DNA of 64,000 bases from Glutamicibacter creatinolyticus. GTDB taxonomy: Bacteria > Actinomycetota > Actinomycetes > Actinomycetales > Micrococcaceae. Positions 16,295-23,891 of the stretch are shown one piece after another. The position numbers and the translations under genes are program-made. How positions within the stretch are numbered: position 1 is the first letter of the stretch; every line of letters starts with the position of its first letter. Location: assembly GCF_006094275.1 (NCBI RefSeq), contig NZ_CP034412.1:124001-188000 (forward strand), given 5' to 3'. The notes under the pieces are model-generated. The model was not told where the DNA came from. It saw nothing but the letters and a program-made list of their open reading frames with translations, and ran no database searches.

Positions 16295-16726
16295 ATGAGC
16301 CAAACTTCACCAATCCCCACGGGTGGGACCGACATTGAAATCCAGTTGCGTTGGAGCGACGAGGACAAGCTGGGCCACGTGAACAACGCCCGGATCGTGA
16401 CGTTGATGGAGGAGGCCCGGGTCCGCTGGCTGCGCCGTGATGGAATCGCCGAACGCTTCGGCAACGGGCTGGTGGTTGCCGCGCTGCAGATCAACTACCT
16501 CAAGCCGCTGTACTACCGGCCGTCCATGACGGTTCGCATGGGGGTGGGCCGAATCGGCACCAAGTCCTTTGCCCTGCGGCATCTGGGTTACCAGGACGGC
16601 CAGGTCGCCTTTGACGGAACCACGGTGATGGTGGCCCTGGACACCGATGGCGTGTCCTCACGCCTGCCCACCCCTGCCGAACGCCAATGGCTGCAGGACC
16701 AGATGCTCAGCGTCGGCAACGCATAG
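16295..16726 (+). CDS. Acyl-CoA thioesterase, hotdog fold
   Basis: A 143-residue 4-hydroxybenzoyl-CoA thioesterase-type protein: IQLRWSDEDKLGHVNNARIVTLMEEARVRWL contains the active-site Asp and the GHVNNA turn, and LQINYLKPLYYRP is the following central strand. Such enzymes hydrolyse acyl-CoA to free acid and CoA; substrate range is unknown. It begins 34 bp after the glycosylase gene and may be cotranscribed. Confidence 0.88.
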   Translation: MSQTSPIPTGGTDIEIQLRWSDEDKLGHVNNARIVTLMEEARVRWLRRDGIAERFGNGLVVAALQINYLKPLYYRPSMTVRMGVGRIGTKSFALRHLGYQDGQVAFDGTTVMVALDTDGVSSRLPTPAERQWLQDQMLSVGNA

Positions 16727-17051
16727 CGTCCACGCCGCCGGTGCCTTCCCCTTGCGGCGCCCGGGGAAGTGTGTCCAACCCGTGGGCGCATCAGCGTGCT
16801 GGCCGCCTGCGTGGCAGGCTGTTTGGCCGCACTCCGGGCCGCCCCCCGCTGGCCGTGGCCGCCGGGAAGGCGGGAGGAAGGGCTTTCCCAGTTCCTCGCG
16901 GGCCTGCGCATCCCGCGCTTCGGCGGCCCTTCCCGGATCGGGCCGGCAACAGCGCAGCCGGTCAAGGCCGGTTCTATGATGGCACCAGGAAACGGTGAAC
17001 GTCGGCGGCGGAGGGCAGCTGGCGGCGCCTTGCGGCAGAAGGGAAACGGCA
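16727..17051. other. Intergenic stretch with a promoter-like site
   Basis: This 325-bp GC-rich stretch holds no convincing gene: the open frames in it are shadow-like with no family resemblance. A -10-like TATGAT at 16975-16980 with a ribosome site GAAGGGAAA at about 17038 suggests a leader of some 60 nt for the DsrE-like gene. Confidence 0.5.
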
Positions 17052-17390
17052 ATGAGTGAACAGCGCACGGGGCAGGCACGGACAGTTGTCCTGCACGCCT
17101 CGGACAAGGTGCAGGACGTGCAGCGGGCGATCGATTCGGCCCGCCGGCTGGGCGAGGCATTTGAGGGGGTTCGGGTGCGCATCATCATCAATGGCCAGGC
17201 GCTGGACGCGGCCACCGGACTGCGCCCGGATCGCCTGCCGCCGGAAACGACGGTGGGGGTGTGCGCGGTGGGTTTGGCCAACCGGGGGATCGATGCCGCC
17301 CAGCTCCCCGCGGGAATCCAGGTGGTCCCGGCCGCCCCGATCGCGATCGCGCAGGAGCAGTTCGCCGGCGCCGCCTACGTGCGGCTTTAG
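17052..17390 (+). CDS. DsrE-like small protein
   Basis: A 112-residue protein, MSEQRTGQARTVVLHASDKVQDVQ at the start, then RAIDSARRLGEAFEGVRVRIIINGQAL and a C-terminal VGVCAVGLANRGIDAAQLPAGIQVVP. The layout (beta strand, helix, VxxVxxG strand, Cys-containing strand, NRGI turn) fits the DsrE/YchN fold of sulfur-relay-like proteins. One Cys (in VGVCAVGLANRG) is placed where some family members carry the persulfide Cys. The role is unproven. Its stop overlaps that of the convergent GntR gene by 2 bp. Confidence 0.75.
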   Translation: MSEQRTGQARTVVLHASDKVQDVQRAIDSARRLGEAFEGVRVRIIINGQALDAATGLRPDRLPPETTVGVCAVGLANRGIDAAQLPAGIQVVPAAPIAIAQEQFAGAAYVRL

Positions 17391-18040
17391 CTGGCCAGGA
17401 CCGCCAAGTGTCCGGCCAGCCGGGTGCTGGCATTGGCCAGGTGCGCGGCCAGCACCTCGGCGGCCGCCTGGCTCTCGCCCCGCGAGATCAGCTCGAGCAG
17501 CTGCGCATGCTCGCCCGCAATGCGTTCGGTGGACAGCAGCGTCGCGTCCTGGACATGGCTCATGCACAACCGGATCTCATCGGTGAGCTGGCTGTAGATG
17601 GTGCTGGTGCGCGGTGACTCCAGGGCGTCGACCAGTGCGGCATGAAACCGCACGTCGGGGTCGACGATGTCGATGGGCGAGGCGCCGCGCAGGGCGGTGA
17701 TCTCCGCGTTGGCCTGCAGGGCGGCCTGCGGCAGACGGCGTTCGAGGGCCAGCAGGCGCACCGCCTCGGCCTCGATGATTCCCCGGGTTCGGTAAATGTC
17801 CCGCGCGTCATCGGCGTTCAGCACCCGCACCCGCGCGGTTTGGTGGGCGTTGCGGCTGAGCAGGCCGCTGACCACCAGGTTTTCCAGGGCCGCCTTCGCG
17901 GTGGGACGGGCCACCTCATAGCGCGCGGCCAGCTCGGTTTCACGCAGCGGTGTTCCCGGAGCCAGTTCCCCGCTGAAGATTCGCTCCCGCAGGTCACGGA
18001 TGATCGCCTGAACCACGGAGACCACTTGCAAGCGCGCCAC
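17387..18040 (-). CDS. GntR-family (FCD domain) regulator
   Basis: A 217-residue regulator: N-terminal winged helix (about 8-70; RIFSGELAPGTPLRETELAARYEVARPTAKAALENLVVSGLL) and a helical FCD ligand domain with the metal-ligating Asp and His residues (DVRFHAALVDA; EHAQLLELI; ARDIYRTRGIIE). The start is GTG 18040 behind AAAGGAG. It is divergent from the D-lactate-type dehydrogenase and probably represses it in the absence of the substrate, like LldR. A FadR-type operator lies between the two genes (18113-18123). Confidence 0.9.
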   Translation of the reverse strand: MARLQVVSVVQAIIRDLRERIFSGELAPGTPLRETELAARYEVARPTAKAALENLVVSGLLSRNAHQTARVRVLNADDARDIYRTRGIIEAEAVRLLALERRLPQAALQANAEITALRGASPIDIVDPDVRFHAALVDALESPRTSTIYSQLTDEIRLCMSHVQDATLLSTERIAGEHAQLLELISRGESQAAAEVLAAHLANASTRLAGHLAVLAS

Positions 18041-18112
18041 CTGCGCTCCTTTCCGCCTTGGTGCCTGGACGGTTCAAGTATCGCACGCAAGGGTCTACCA
18101 TGGCATGTGTAC

Positions 18113-18142
18113 TTGTTAGACAATCTTTTATGTGGGTAGTCT
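18113..18142 (+). promoter_or_regulatory. Promoter with FCD-type GntR operator
   Basis: TTGTTAGACAA (18113-18123) is a perfect TTGT-3-ACAA repeat fitting the FadR-group consensus TNGTNNNACNA. It overlaps the -35 region (TTGTTA); a -10 TAGTCT follows at 18137-18142 with an 18-nt spacer. Binding would block transcription of the downstream dehydrogenase. Confidence 0.7.
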
Positions 18143-18168
18143 GGATCCCCAGATGACAGGAGCACACC

Positions 18169-21000
18169 ATGGCCGTGAGCACGCCAGCATTGGGTGAGAG
18201 CACCGTTGCGTCGGAAGTATTGAACGTCGTCACCGACGCGTCGCGGGTGCGCACCCGCTCCATTGACCGGGTCGCCTACGCCTCTGATGCCTCGCACTAC
18301 CTGTTCACCCCGCAGGCGGTGGTCATCGCCGCCGACGCCAAGGAAGTCAGCGGGCTGCTGGCCGCCGCGGCACGCAGCCATCAGCCGGTCACCCTGCGTT
18401 CGGGCGGCACCTCCCTGGCCGGGCAGGCCAGTGGGGAGGGGCTGCTGGTGGACGTGCGCAAGAACTTCCGCCAGATCACCGTGCTGGACGGGGGCCGGCG
18501 GGTGCGGGTGCAGCCCGGGGCCACCATCCGCCAGGTCAATGCGCGCCTGGCCCGCCACGGCTACAAGCTGGGCCCGGATCCGGCCAGCGAGGCGGCCTGC
18601 ACGGTGGGCGGGGTGATTGCCAACAACTCCTCCGGCATGGCCTGCGGCACCGAGTTCAACACCTACCGCACCCTGGAGTCCATGGTCTTCGTGCTGCCCA
18701 GCGGGACCATGATCGACACCGCCGCCCCCGACGCGGATGCCCAGTTTGCCGCCGCCGAACCGCACCTGGTGGCCACCCTGCAGCGCCTGCGTGAACGGGT
18801 GCGCGGCAACCGGGCCTCGGTGGCACTGATTGAAAAGCACTTCGGGCTGAAAAACACCATGGGTTACGGCATCAACGCCTTTTTGGACTTCGACTCGCCC
18901 GCGCAGCTGATGGCCCACCTGATCATCGGCTCCGAGGGCACCTTGGCGTTCGTGGCCGAGGCCGTGTTCCGCACCATCCCCATCCGCAAGCTTGCCGTGG
19001 CCACCCTGGCCGTCTTCGACAACCTTGACCAGGCCACCCGGGCGCTTCCCGAGCTGGTGGAGTCCGGGGCCGCAACCCTGGAGCTGATGGACAGCACCTC
19101 ACTGCGGGTGGGGCAGGGCCTTCCCGGGGTGCCCGAGGCCATCCTCGGATTCGAGGTCAGCGACCAGGCCGCGCTGCTGGTCGAATACCATGCCGACAGC
19201 GAGCAGGAGCTGGCCGCGCACACCGCCGCCGGGCAGCGCCTGCTGGATGCCGCCGCCCTGCGGGCCCCGGCCCGTCTCTCGGCCGACGCCGCCACCCGGC
19301 AGGCCGCCTGGAAATTCCGCAAGGGGCTATACGCCTCGGTGGCCGGCGCCCGGGCTTCGGGAACCACCGCGCTGCTGGAGGACGTGGCGGTACCCGTCGC
19401 CGAGCTGGCCGACACCTGCCAAAACCTGCAGGAACTGTTCGGCTCCTACGGGTACGCCGACTCGGTGATCTTCGGCCATGCCAAGGACGGAAACATCCAC
19501 TTCATGCTCACCGACCGCTTTGAAGGCGACGCCGCCCTGAAGCGGTACAACGCTTTCAACGAACAGATGGTGCAGTTGATCCTGGACAAGGGCGGGAACC
19601 TGAAGGCCGAACACGGCACCGGGCGGGCCATGGCCCCCTTCGTCCGCCGACAGTACGGGGATGAGCTCTATTCGGTGATGTGCGAGCTGAAGGCTGCCGC
19701 CGACCCGCGCAACATGCTCAACCCCGGGGTCATCATCGATGAGGACCACGCGGCGCACATGCGCAACATCAAGCTGAACGAGACCATCGAAGTTGAGGCG
19801 GACCGCTGCGTGGAATGCGGCTACTGCGAGCCGGTGTGCCCCTCCAAGGACCTGACCCTCACCCCGCGCCAGCGCATCGTGGTGCGCCGGGCCATCGCCA
19901 AGGCGCAGGCCGAGGGAAACCACGAGCTGGCCCGGGAACTGGAGCGCGAGCAGGGCTATGACTCGGTGGACACCTGCGCCGTGGACGGCATGTGCGTCAC
20001 CGCCTGCCCGGTGCAGATCAACACCGGGCTGCTGGTCAAGCGGCTGCGGCGCGAAACCGCGAACCCGGTGCTGGCCGCCGGCTTCAAGGCCGCCGCCAAG
20101 GGCTGGGGTGCCGCCACCCGGGCCGGGTCGGTCGCCCTGAGCGTGGCGGACAAGCTGCCGGCGCCGCTGGTGCGCGGCACCACCGAGGTGGCGCGCAAGG
20201 TCCTTGGGGATGATGTCATGCCGCGCTATGACGCGGACCTGCCGGCCGGCGGGGCCGCCCGCAAACCGTTGACCGGACGGCTCGGTGCCCCCGATGCCGA
20301 GCCGGTGGCGCTCTACCTGCCCGCCTGCGTCAACTCCATGTTCGGCTCCTGCGGGGATGGGCCGGGGGTGGGAGCCGCGTTCGAACAGCTGCTGCGCCGG
20401 GCCGGGGTCGCGGTGCTGGTGCCCGAGGGCATCGAATCCATGTGCTGCGCCACACCCTGGACCTCCAAGGGCTATGCGCAGGGTCATGAGGTGATGGAGG
20501 CCCGCGTCCTGAACCGGGTGCGTGCCGCCCAGCCTGCCGGCGGCAGGCTGCCGGTGATCTCCGACGCGAGCAGCTGCACCGAGGGGTTTGAGCACATCCT
20601 GGGCCAGGCCGGATTCCAGGTCATCGACGTGCTCGGCTTCACCGCCGAGCACCTGCTGCATCGGTTGCCGGCGGGGCGGAAAATCCAGTCGCTGACCCTG
20701 CACCCCACCTGCTCCTCCACCCAGATGGGGCTGAACGACCAGCTGGTGCAGATTGCCCAGGCGGTTGCCCACACCGTGCAGGTGCCCCAGGACTGGGGAT
20801 GTTGTGGCTTTGCCGGGGACCGGGGCATGCTGCATCCGGAGCTGACCGCCTCGGCCACCGCTGTGCAGGCCGAACAGGTGCGCCAGCTGGACAGCCAGGC
20901 CCACGCTTCCTGCAACCGCACCTGCGAATTGGGAATGAGCCGGGCCACCGGCAAGGACTACCAGCACGTGTTGGAGCTGCTGGCCGCGGCTACTGCCTGA
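18169..21000 (+). CDS. FAD- and Fe-S-binding D-lactate/2-hydroxyacid dehydrogenase
   Basis: A 943-residue GlcD-GlcF type fusion. Residues about 45-250 form the FAD-binding domain (LRSGGTSLAGQASGEGLLVD; GGVIANNSSGMACG), about 260-535 the FAD-linked oxidase C-terminal domain (SVIFGHAKDGNIHFML; EHGTGRAM). Two [4Fe-4S] motifs follow (CVECGYCEPVCPS near 546; CAVDGMCVTACPV near 604), then two CCG domains (CCATPW; WGCCGFAGDRGM). Such enzymes oxidise D-lactate, glycolate or D-2-hydroxyglutarate and feed electrons to menaquinone. The divergent GntR gene suggests induction by the substrate. ATG 18169 follows CAGGAG. Confidence 0.92.
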   Translation: MAVSTPALGESTVASEVLNVVTDASRVRTRSIDRVAYASDASHYLFTPQAVVIAADAKEVSGLLAAAARSHQPVTLRSGGTSLAGQASGEGLLVDVRKNFRQITVLDGGRRVRVQPGATIRQVNARLARHGYKLGPDPASEAACTVGGVIANNSSGMACGTEFNTYRTLESMVFVLPSGTMIDTAAPDADAQFAAAEPHLVATLQRLRERVRGNRASVALIEKHFGLKNTMGYGINAFLDFDSPAQLMAHLIIGSEGTLAFVAEAVFRTIPIRKLAVATLAVFDNLDQATRALPELVESGAATLELMDSTSLRVGQGLPGVPEAILGFEVSDQAALLVEYHADSEQELAAHTAAGQRLLDAAALRAPARLSADAATRQAAWKFRKGLYASVAGARASGTTALLEDVAVPVAELADTCQNLQELFGSYGYADSVIFGHAKDGNIHFMLTDRFEGDAALKRYNAFNEQMVQLILDKGGNLKAEHGTGRAMAPFVRRQYGDELYSVMCELKAAADPRNMLNPGVIIDEDHAAHMRNIKLNETIEVEADRCVECGYCEPVCPSKDLTLTPRQRIVVRRAIAKAQAEGNHELARELEREQGYDSVDTCAVDGMCVTACPVQINTGLLVKRLRRETANPVLAAGFKAAAKGWGAATRAGSVALSVADKLPAPLVRGTTEVARKVLGDDVMPRYDADLPAGGAARKPLTGRLGAPDAEPVALYLPACVNSMFGSCGDGPGVGAAFEQLLRRAGVAVLVPEGIESMCCATPWTSKGYAQGHEVMEARVLNRVRAAQPAGGRLPVISDASSCTEGFEHILGQAGFQVIDVLGFTAEHLLHRLPAGRKIQSLTLHPTCSSTQMGLNDQLVQIAQAVAHTVQVPQDWGCCGFAGDRGMLHPELTASATAVQAEQVRQLDSQAHASCNRTCELGMSRATGKDYQHVLELLAAATA

Positions 21001-21455
21001 AGCCTGAAGAGACGGTGAGGCAAACTCCCTTTGCACTGGGTGAGTTGATCTCACACGCGAAGCGTGGGGATGCAGGATCCCCCTGGGGTCCGCCCCGTGT
21101 GGGTGCTTGAGCGCGCGAACCCATCGTTGTCCTAGCACTCGCACAGGGCCATCACGGCGGCCACGGTGATACTTGGTACCGGCTCGTGGGGCAGCCGCCA
21201 GTCCAAAGTGCTGGCGGTCGTACCCCAAAGCGCTTCCGCCGGTACACTTCGTGCCTGGCAGACCAGCGATCCGCTGGCCCCACATGCCTTATGATGCACC
21301 GCCTTCCGTCCTTATCAGGCGGTAGCTACCGGGAGATCAAAAGGCAGTGGACTTCATGTCTTGCGGGAATCGGGGTGTACAACCCGGATTCCCGCAACGC
21401 AGCTGCAGTTTCTTGCACAACTGCTTCCAGGCGCCTGTGTTAACCGCTCCCGGCT
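21001..21455. other. 455-bp gene-free stretch with a long hairpin
   Basis: No credible gene is seen; a plus frame at 21186-21443 lacks coding character. TTGCGGGAATC (21361-21371) and GATTCCCGCAA (21387-21397) form perfect 11-bp arms with partial pairing (GGGT/ACCC) inside, but no T tract follows. Composition is less GC-rich than the neighbours. It may be a terminator zone for the convergent operons or remnant DNA. Confidence 0.5.
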
Positions 21456-21617
21456 CTAGCGTCCAAAGAGCCGGCTAAAGAAGCCCTTGCCCGGCTCGTT
21501 CTCGTGGCCTTGACAGCGGTCCTTGGCGGGGACGCCGCGCATAACCGAGTCAACGTGCTGGCCGCAGCCGGCCCAGGTGGTCTTGCCACATTTTTTGCAG
21601 GAAACCTGTCGGCACAT
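21456..21617 (-). CDS. 53-residue Cys-rich protein of the sulfur operon
   Basis: A small ORF, ATG 21617 to TAG 21456, with an excellent ribosome site (AAGGAGG, 6 nt upstream). The protein starts MCRQVSCKKCGKTTWAGCGQ and ends GKGFFSRLFGR; Cys2, Cys7, Cys10 and Cys18 plus His21 look like a zinc- or thiol-binding cluster. It lies 35 bp after the CstR-like gene on the same strand, so it is most likely the last gene of the reactive-sulfur operon. Proteins of this pattern are widespread in Micrococcaceae as hypotheticals; the function is unknown. Confidence 0.8.
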   Translation of the reverse strand: MCRQVSCKKCGKTTWAGCGQHVDSVMRGVPAKDRCQGHENEPGKGFFSRLFGR

Positions 21618-21652
21618 GAGGTGCCTCCTTCTCTGGCTCGTAAGCCGTAAAT

Positions 21653-21931
21653 CTAGGAAAGTGAGAGGAAGAGCTTCTCAAGCTCTTCAACGGTCAAGCC
21701 GTCTTCCGCTTCGGCGGTCTTTTCGGGATCGATGAGGCAGTGCTGCATGGCCGTGGCCACGATGGCGAATCCGGCGCGGTCCAGGGCGGTGGACACGGCA
21801 GAGAGCTGGGTGACCACGTCGCGGCACTTGCCGTCGTTTTCAACCGAGTTGATCACTGCATCAAGCTGGCCGCGGGCCCGCTTCAGGCGGTTGAGGATGC
21901 GTTTGCGTGTGGCTTCATCTGCGTTGCGCAT
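21653..21931 (-). CDS. CsoR/CstR-family repressor, persulfide-sensing type
   Basis: A 92-residue four-helix repressor: RILNRLKRARGQLDAVINSVEN, Cys36 (DGKCRDVV) and Cys65 (AMQHCLID). Copper sensors of the family need His61 as third ligand; here position 61 is Ala (the nearest His is 64), leaving the Cys-Cys pair used by CstR to form di- and trisulfide links with persulfides. That, with rhodaneses and a persulfide dioxygenase in the same operon, points to a CstR-type regulator. Its likely operator is 25330-25345. Confidence 0.9.
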   Translation of the reverse strand: MRNADEATRKRILNRLKRARGQLDAVINSVENDGKCRDVVTQLSAVSTALDRAGFAIVATAMQHCLIDPEKTAEAEDGLTVEELEKLFLSLS

Positions 21932-21973
21932 GATGTGCTCCTATTCGAAAAGACCATGGGGTGCACCCCCGGA

Positions 21974-22345
21974 TTACTGTTGGGACTTCCCCGCGGCCGC
22001 CATCTGGGCGTGCACGGCTTCCATGTCCAGGTTCTTCAGCGAGGCAATCAGTTCCTCCAGGCCGCGGGAGTCCAGCGCACCGGGCTGGGAATAAACCAGC
22101 ACGCCGTCCTTGAACGCCATCAGCGTGGGAATGGAAGTGATCTGGGCGGCGGCCGCCAAGTTCTGCTGCGTCTCGGTGTTCACCTTGCCGAAGGTCACCT
22201 CCTGGTGCAATCCGGCGGCGGTGTCGAAGACGGGTGCGAAGTTGCGGCACGGGCCGCACCAGGCTGCCCAGAAGTCGACCAGCAGCATGGCAGAGGACTT
22301 GACGGTTTCAGCGAAGTTCGTTTCGGTCAATTCTAGCGGTTTCAT
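21974..22345 (-). CDS. Thioredoxin
   Basis: A 123-residue thioredoxin with the active site WAAWCGPCRNF (Cys30, Cys33), the cis-Pro loop TSIPTLMAF and the usual length plus a short charged tail. Within the sulfur operon it would reduce persulfides or mixed disulfides produced by the rhodaneses. ATG 22345 follows AAAGGAG, 24 bp after the exporter gene. Confidence 0.93.
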   Translation of the reverse strand: MKPLELTETNFAETVKSSAMLLVDFWAAWCGPCRNFAPVFDTAAGLHQEVTFGKVNTETQQNLAAAAQITSIPTLMAFKDGVLVYSQPGALDSRGLEELIASLKNLDMEAVHAQMAAAGKSQQ

Positions 22346-22369
22346 TGATGCTCCTTTGGTTGTTGGCGG

Positions 22370-23242
22370 TTACTGCGCCGCCCGGGCATTGCGCCAGGGG
22401 CATATGGCGGAGAGGGTCGGGATTTTGGTGCAAAGCACCCAGGCGAGGGTGAGCAGGGCCATGGCAGCGGCAAGGATGGCGCCTGCCGGGTGCGGCAGTT
22501 CCTGGGCCAGGACGAAGACGCCCATGGCCAGCACGAAGTATCCGAACCCGCGGCGCAGTCTCTGCTCCGGCACCTTCGAAGCCAGTCGCGCTCCAAGCAG
22601 GGAGCCAATGATCGCTGCTGCCGTGATGAGCAGGGTCAGCGGCCAGTTGACCGCGGTGGAGTTCAGGTGCCCCAGCAGCCCGGATGCCGAGTTCAGGGCG
22701 ATCACCAGCAGGGAAGTGCCGACCGCATGCTTCATCTGCAAGCCTGCCAGCAGCACCAGGGCCGGGACGATGAGGAAGCCACCGCCGGCACCCACCAGGC
22801 CGGTGACCAGGCCGGTGACCAGGCCGACGGGAATGTACAGCAGCACAGAACGGCCCTTGGCTTCAGCGCCGGCGGCCTTCTTCCGTCCGCGGATCATGTT
22901 CCGCGCACTGGCCAGCATGATGATGGCGAAGGCCACCATCAGCACCGTGGCGGGAATGGCCGCGCTGGCCAGGCCGCCGAGGAACGCGCCGCTCATGCTC
23001 GCTGCGGCGAAGACCAGGCCGGGGACCCAGCGAACGTGGCGTGCCCGCGCGTGGGGCGGCAGGCTGGCCAACGAGGTCACGCCCACCACGAACAGCGAGG
23101 TGGTGATCGCTTCCTTGGCGTCCATGCCCGCGACGTAGGTGAGCAGTGGAACCATCAGGATGGAACCACCGCCACCCAGCAGACCCAGGGTCAGGCCGAC
23201 GACGATCGACAAGGCCAGGACCAGAATCACCAATGGCTCCAC
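22370..23242 (-). CDS. TauE/SafE-family sulfite exporter
   Basis: A 290-residue membrane protein with seven to eight hydrophobic segments and the two family repeats: GLTLGLLGGGGSILMVPLL near the N-terminus and VTGLVTGLVGAGGGFLIVPALVLLAGL in the middle. TauE/SafE proteins expel sulfite or sulfonates. In this operon it would remove sulfite formed by the persulfide dioxygenase. The rhodanese gene ends 10 bp upstream. Confidence 0.92.
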   Translation of the reverse strand: MEPLVILVLALSIVVGLTLGLLGGGGSILMVPLLTYVAGMDAKEAITTSLFVVGVTSLASLPPHARARHVRWVPGLVFAAASMSGAFLGGLASAAIPATVLMVAFAIIMLASARNMIRGRKKAAGAEAKGRSVLLYIPVGLVTGLVTGLVGAGGGFLIVPALVLLAGLQMKHAVGTSLLVIALNSASGLLGHLNSTAVNWPLTLLITAAAIIGSLLGARLASKVPEQRLRRGFGYFVLAMGVFVLAQELPHPAGAILAAAMALLTLAWVLCTKIPTLSAICPWRNARAAQ

Positions 23243-23252
23243 GTCCTTGCCC

Positions 23253-23858
23253 CTACTTGCCGTTCGGGTTCAGCAGCTGCCCGGCGCTGGGGATCTGGGC
23301 CAGGGGGTTGGCCTTGGCGGCCGTGCTGGCCTGGTTCCACGGCATCTTGGACAGCAGGCTGGCCATCGCGCAGGAATTGCTGGCCGCGGAGTAGGTCAGG
23401 CCCGCGCCGATCGCCGCCGAGAGGTAGCCCAGCTTCGGGTGGATCAGCTTCGAGGCGACGAAGCCCAGCAGCACCAGCGAGCCTGCGCTCATGCGGACCT
23501 GGCGGTCCATGGCCCAGCGCCGGGTGCCGCGCACCACGGTGCCGCCGGACTTCTCATAGGCCGCGATGCCGCCTTCGAGCACGCTGCCGGCTTCGATGTG
23601 GATGTCGACCAGCCTCTGCTGCGCCTGGCCGGCGCGGACACCGGACTGGCAAACCAGCACAATCTGCTTGCCCAGCTTGCGGGTCACGTCGTGGGCGTGC
23701 TCCGCGACCAGCTCCAGCGGCAGGTTGTAGGAGCCCGGGATGTGCACGGATTCAAACTCCGCGGGGGTGCGCACATCCAGGACTGCTACGCCGGATTCGT
23801 CGGACGCCAGCAGCTTTTTCAGGGCCGCTGCGTCCATGACATCAAGGGGGGTGCTCAT
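23253..23858 (-). CDS. Rhodanese with C-terminal DUF2892 membrane domain
   Basis: A 201-residue protein. Residues about 5-105 are a rhodanese domain (VLDVRTPAEFESVHIPGSYNLP) with active-site Cys70 in VCQSGVRAGQ; about 110-190 is a DUF2892-type module with one or two hydrophobic hairpins (GSLVLLGFVASKLIHP; GYLSAAIGAGLTYSA), as in YgaP. It is therefore membrane-bound and would transfer sulfane sulfur. It lies 33 bp after the dioxygenase gene. Confidence 0.9.
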   Translation of the reverse strand: MSTPLDVMDAAALKKLLASDESGVAVLDVRTPAEFESVHIPGSYNLPLELVAEHAHDVTRKLGKQIVLVCQSGVRAGQAQQRLVDIHIEAGSVLEGGIAAYEKSGGTVVRGTRRWAMDRQVRMSAGSLVLLGFVASKLIHPKLGYLSAAIGAGLTYSAASNSCAMASLLSKMPWNQASTAAKANPLAQIPSAGQLLNPNGK

Positions 23859-23891
23859 GTTTGAGGGGGTGTCCTTCTTCGTGGGGTTGGA

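Noticed and set aside
21186-21443. A possible 85-residue gene in the gap after the dehydrogenase
   Set aside because: No ribosome site, no codon-position GC bias visible, and a strong hairpin lies inside it.
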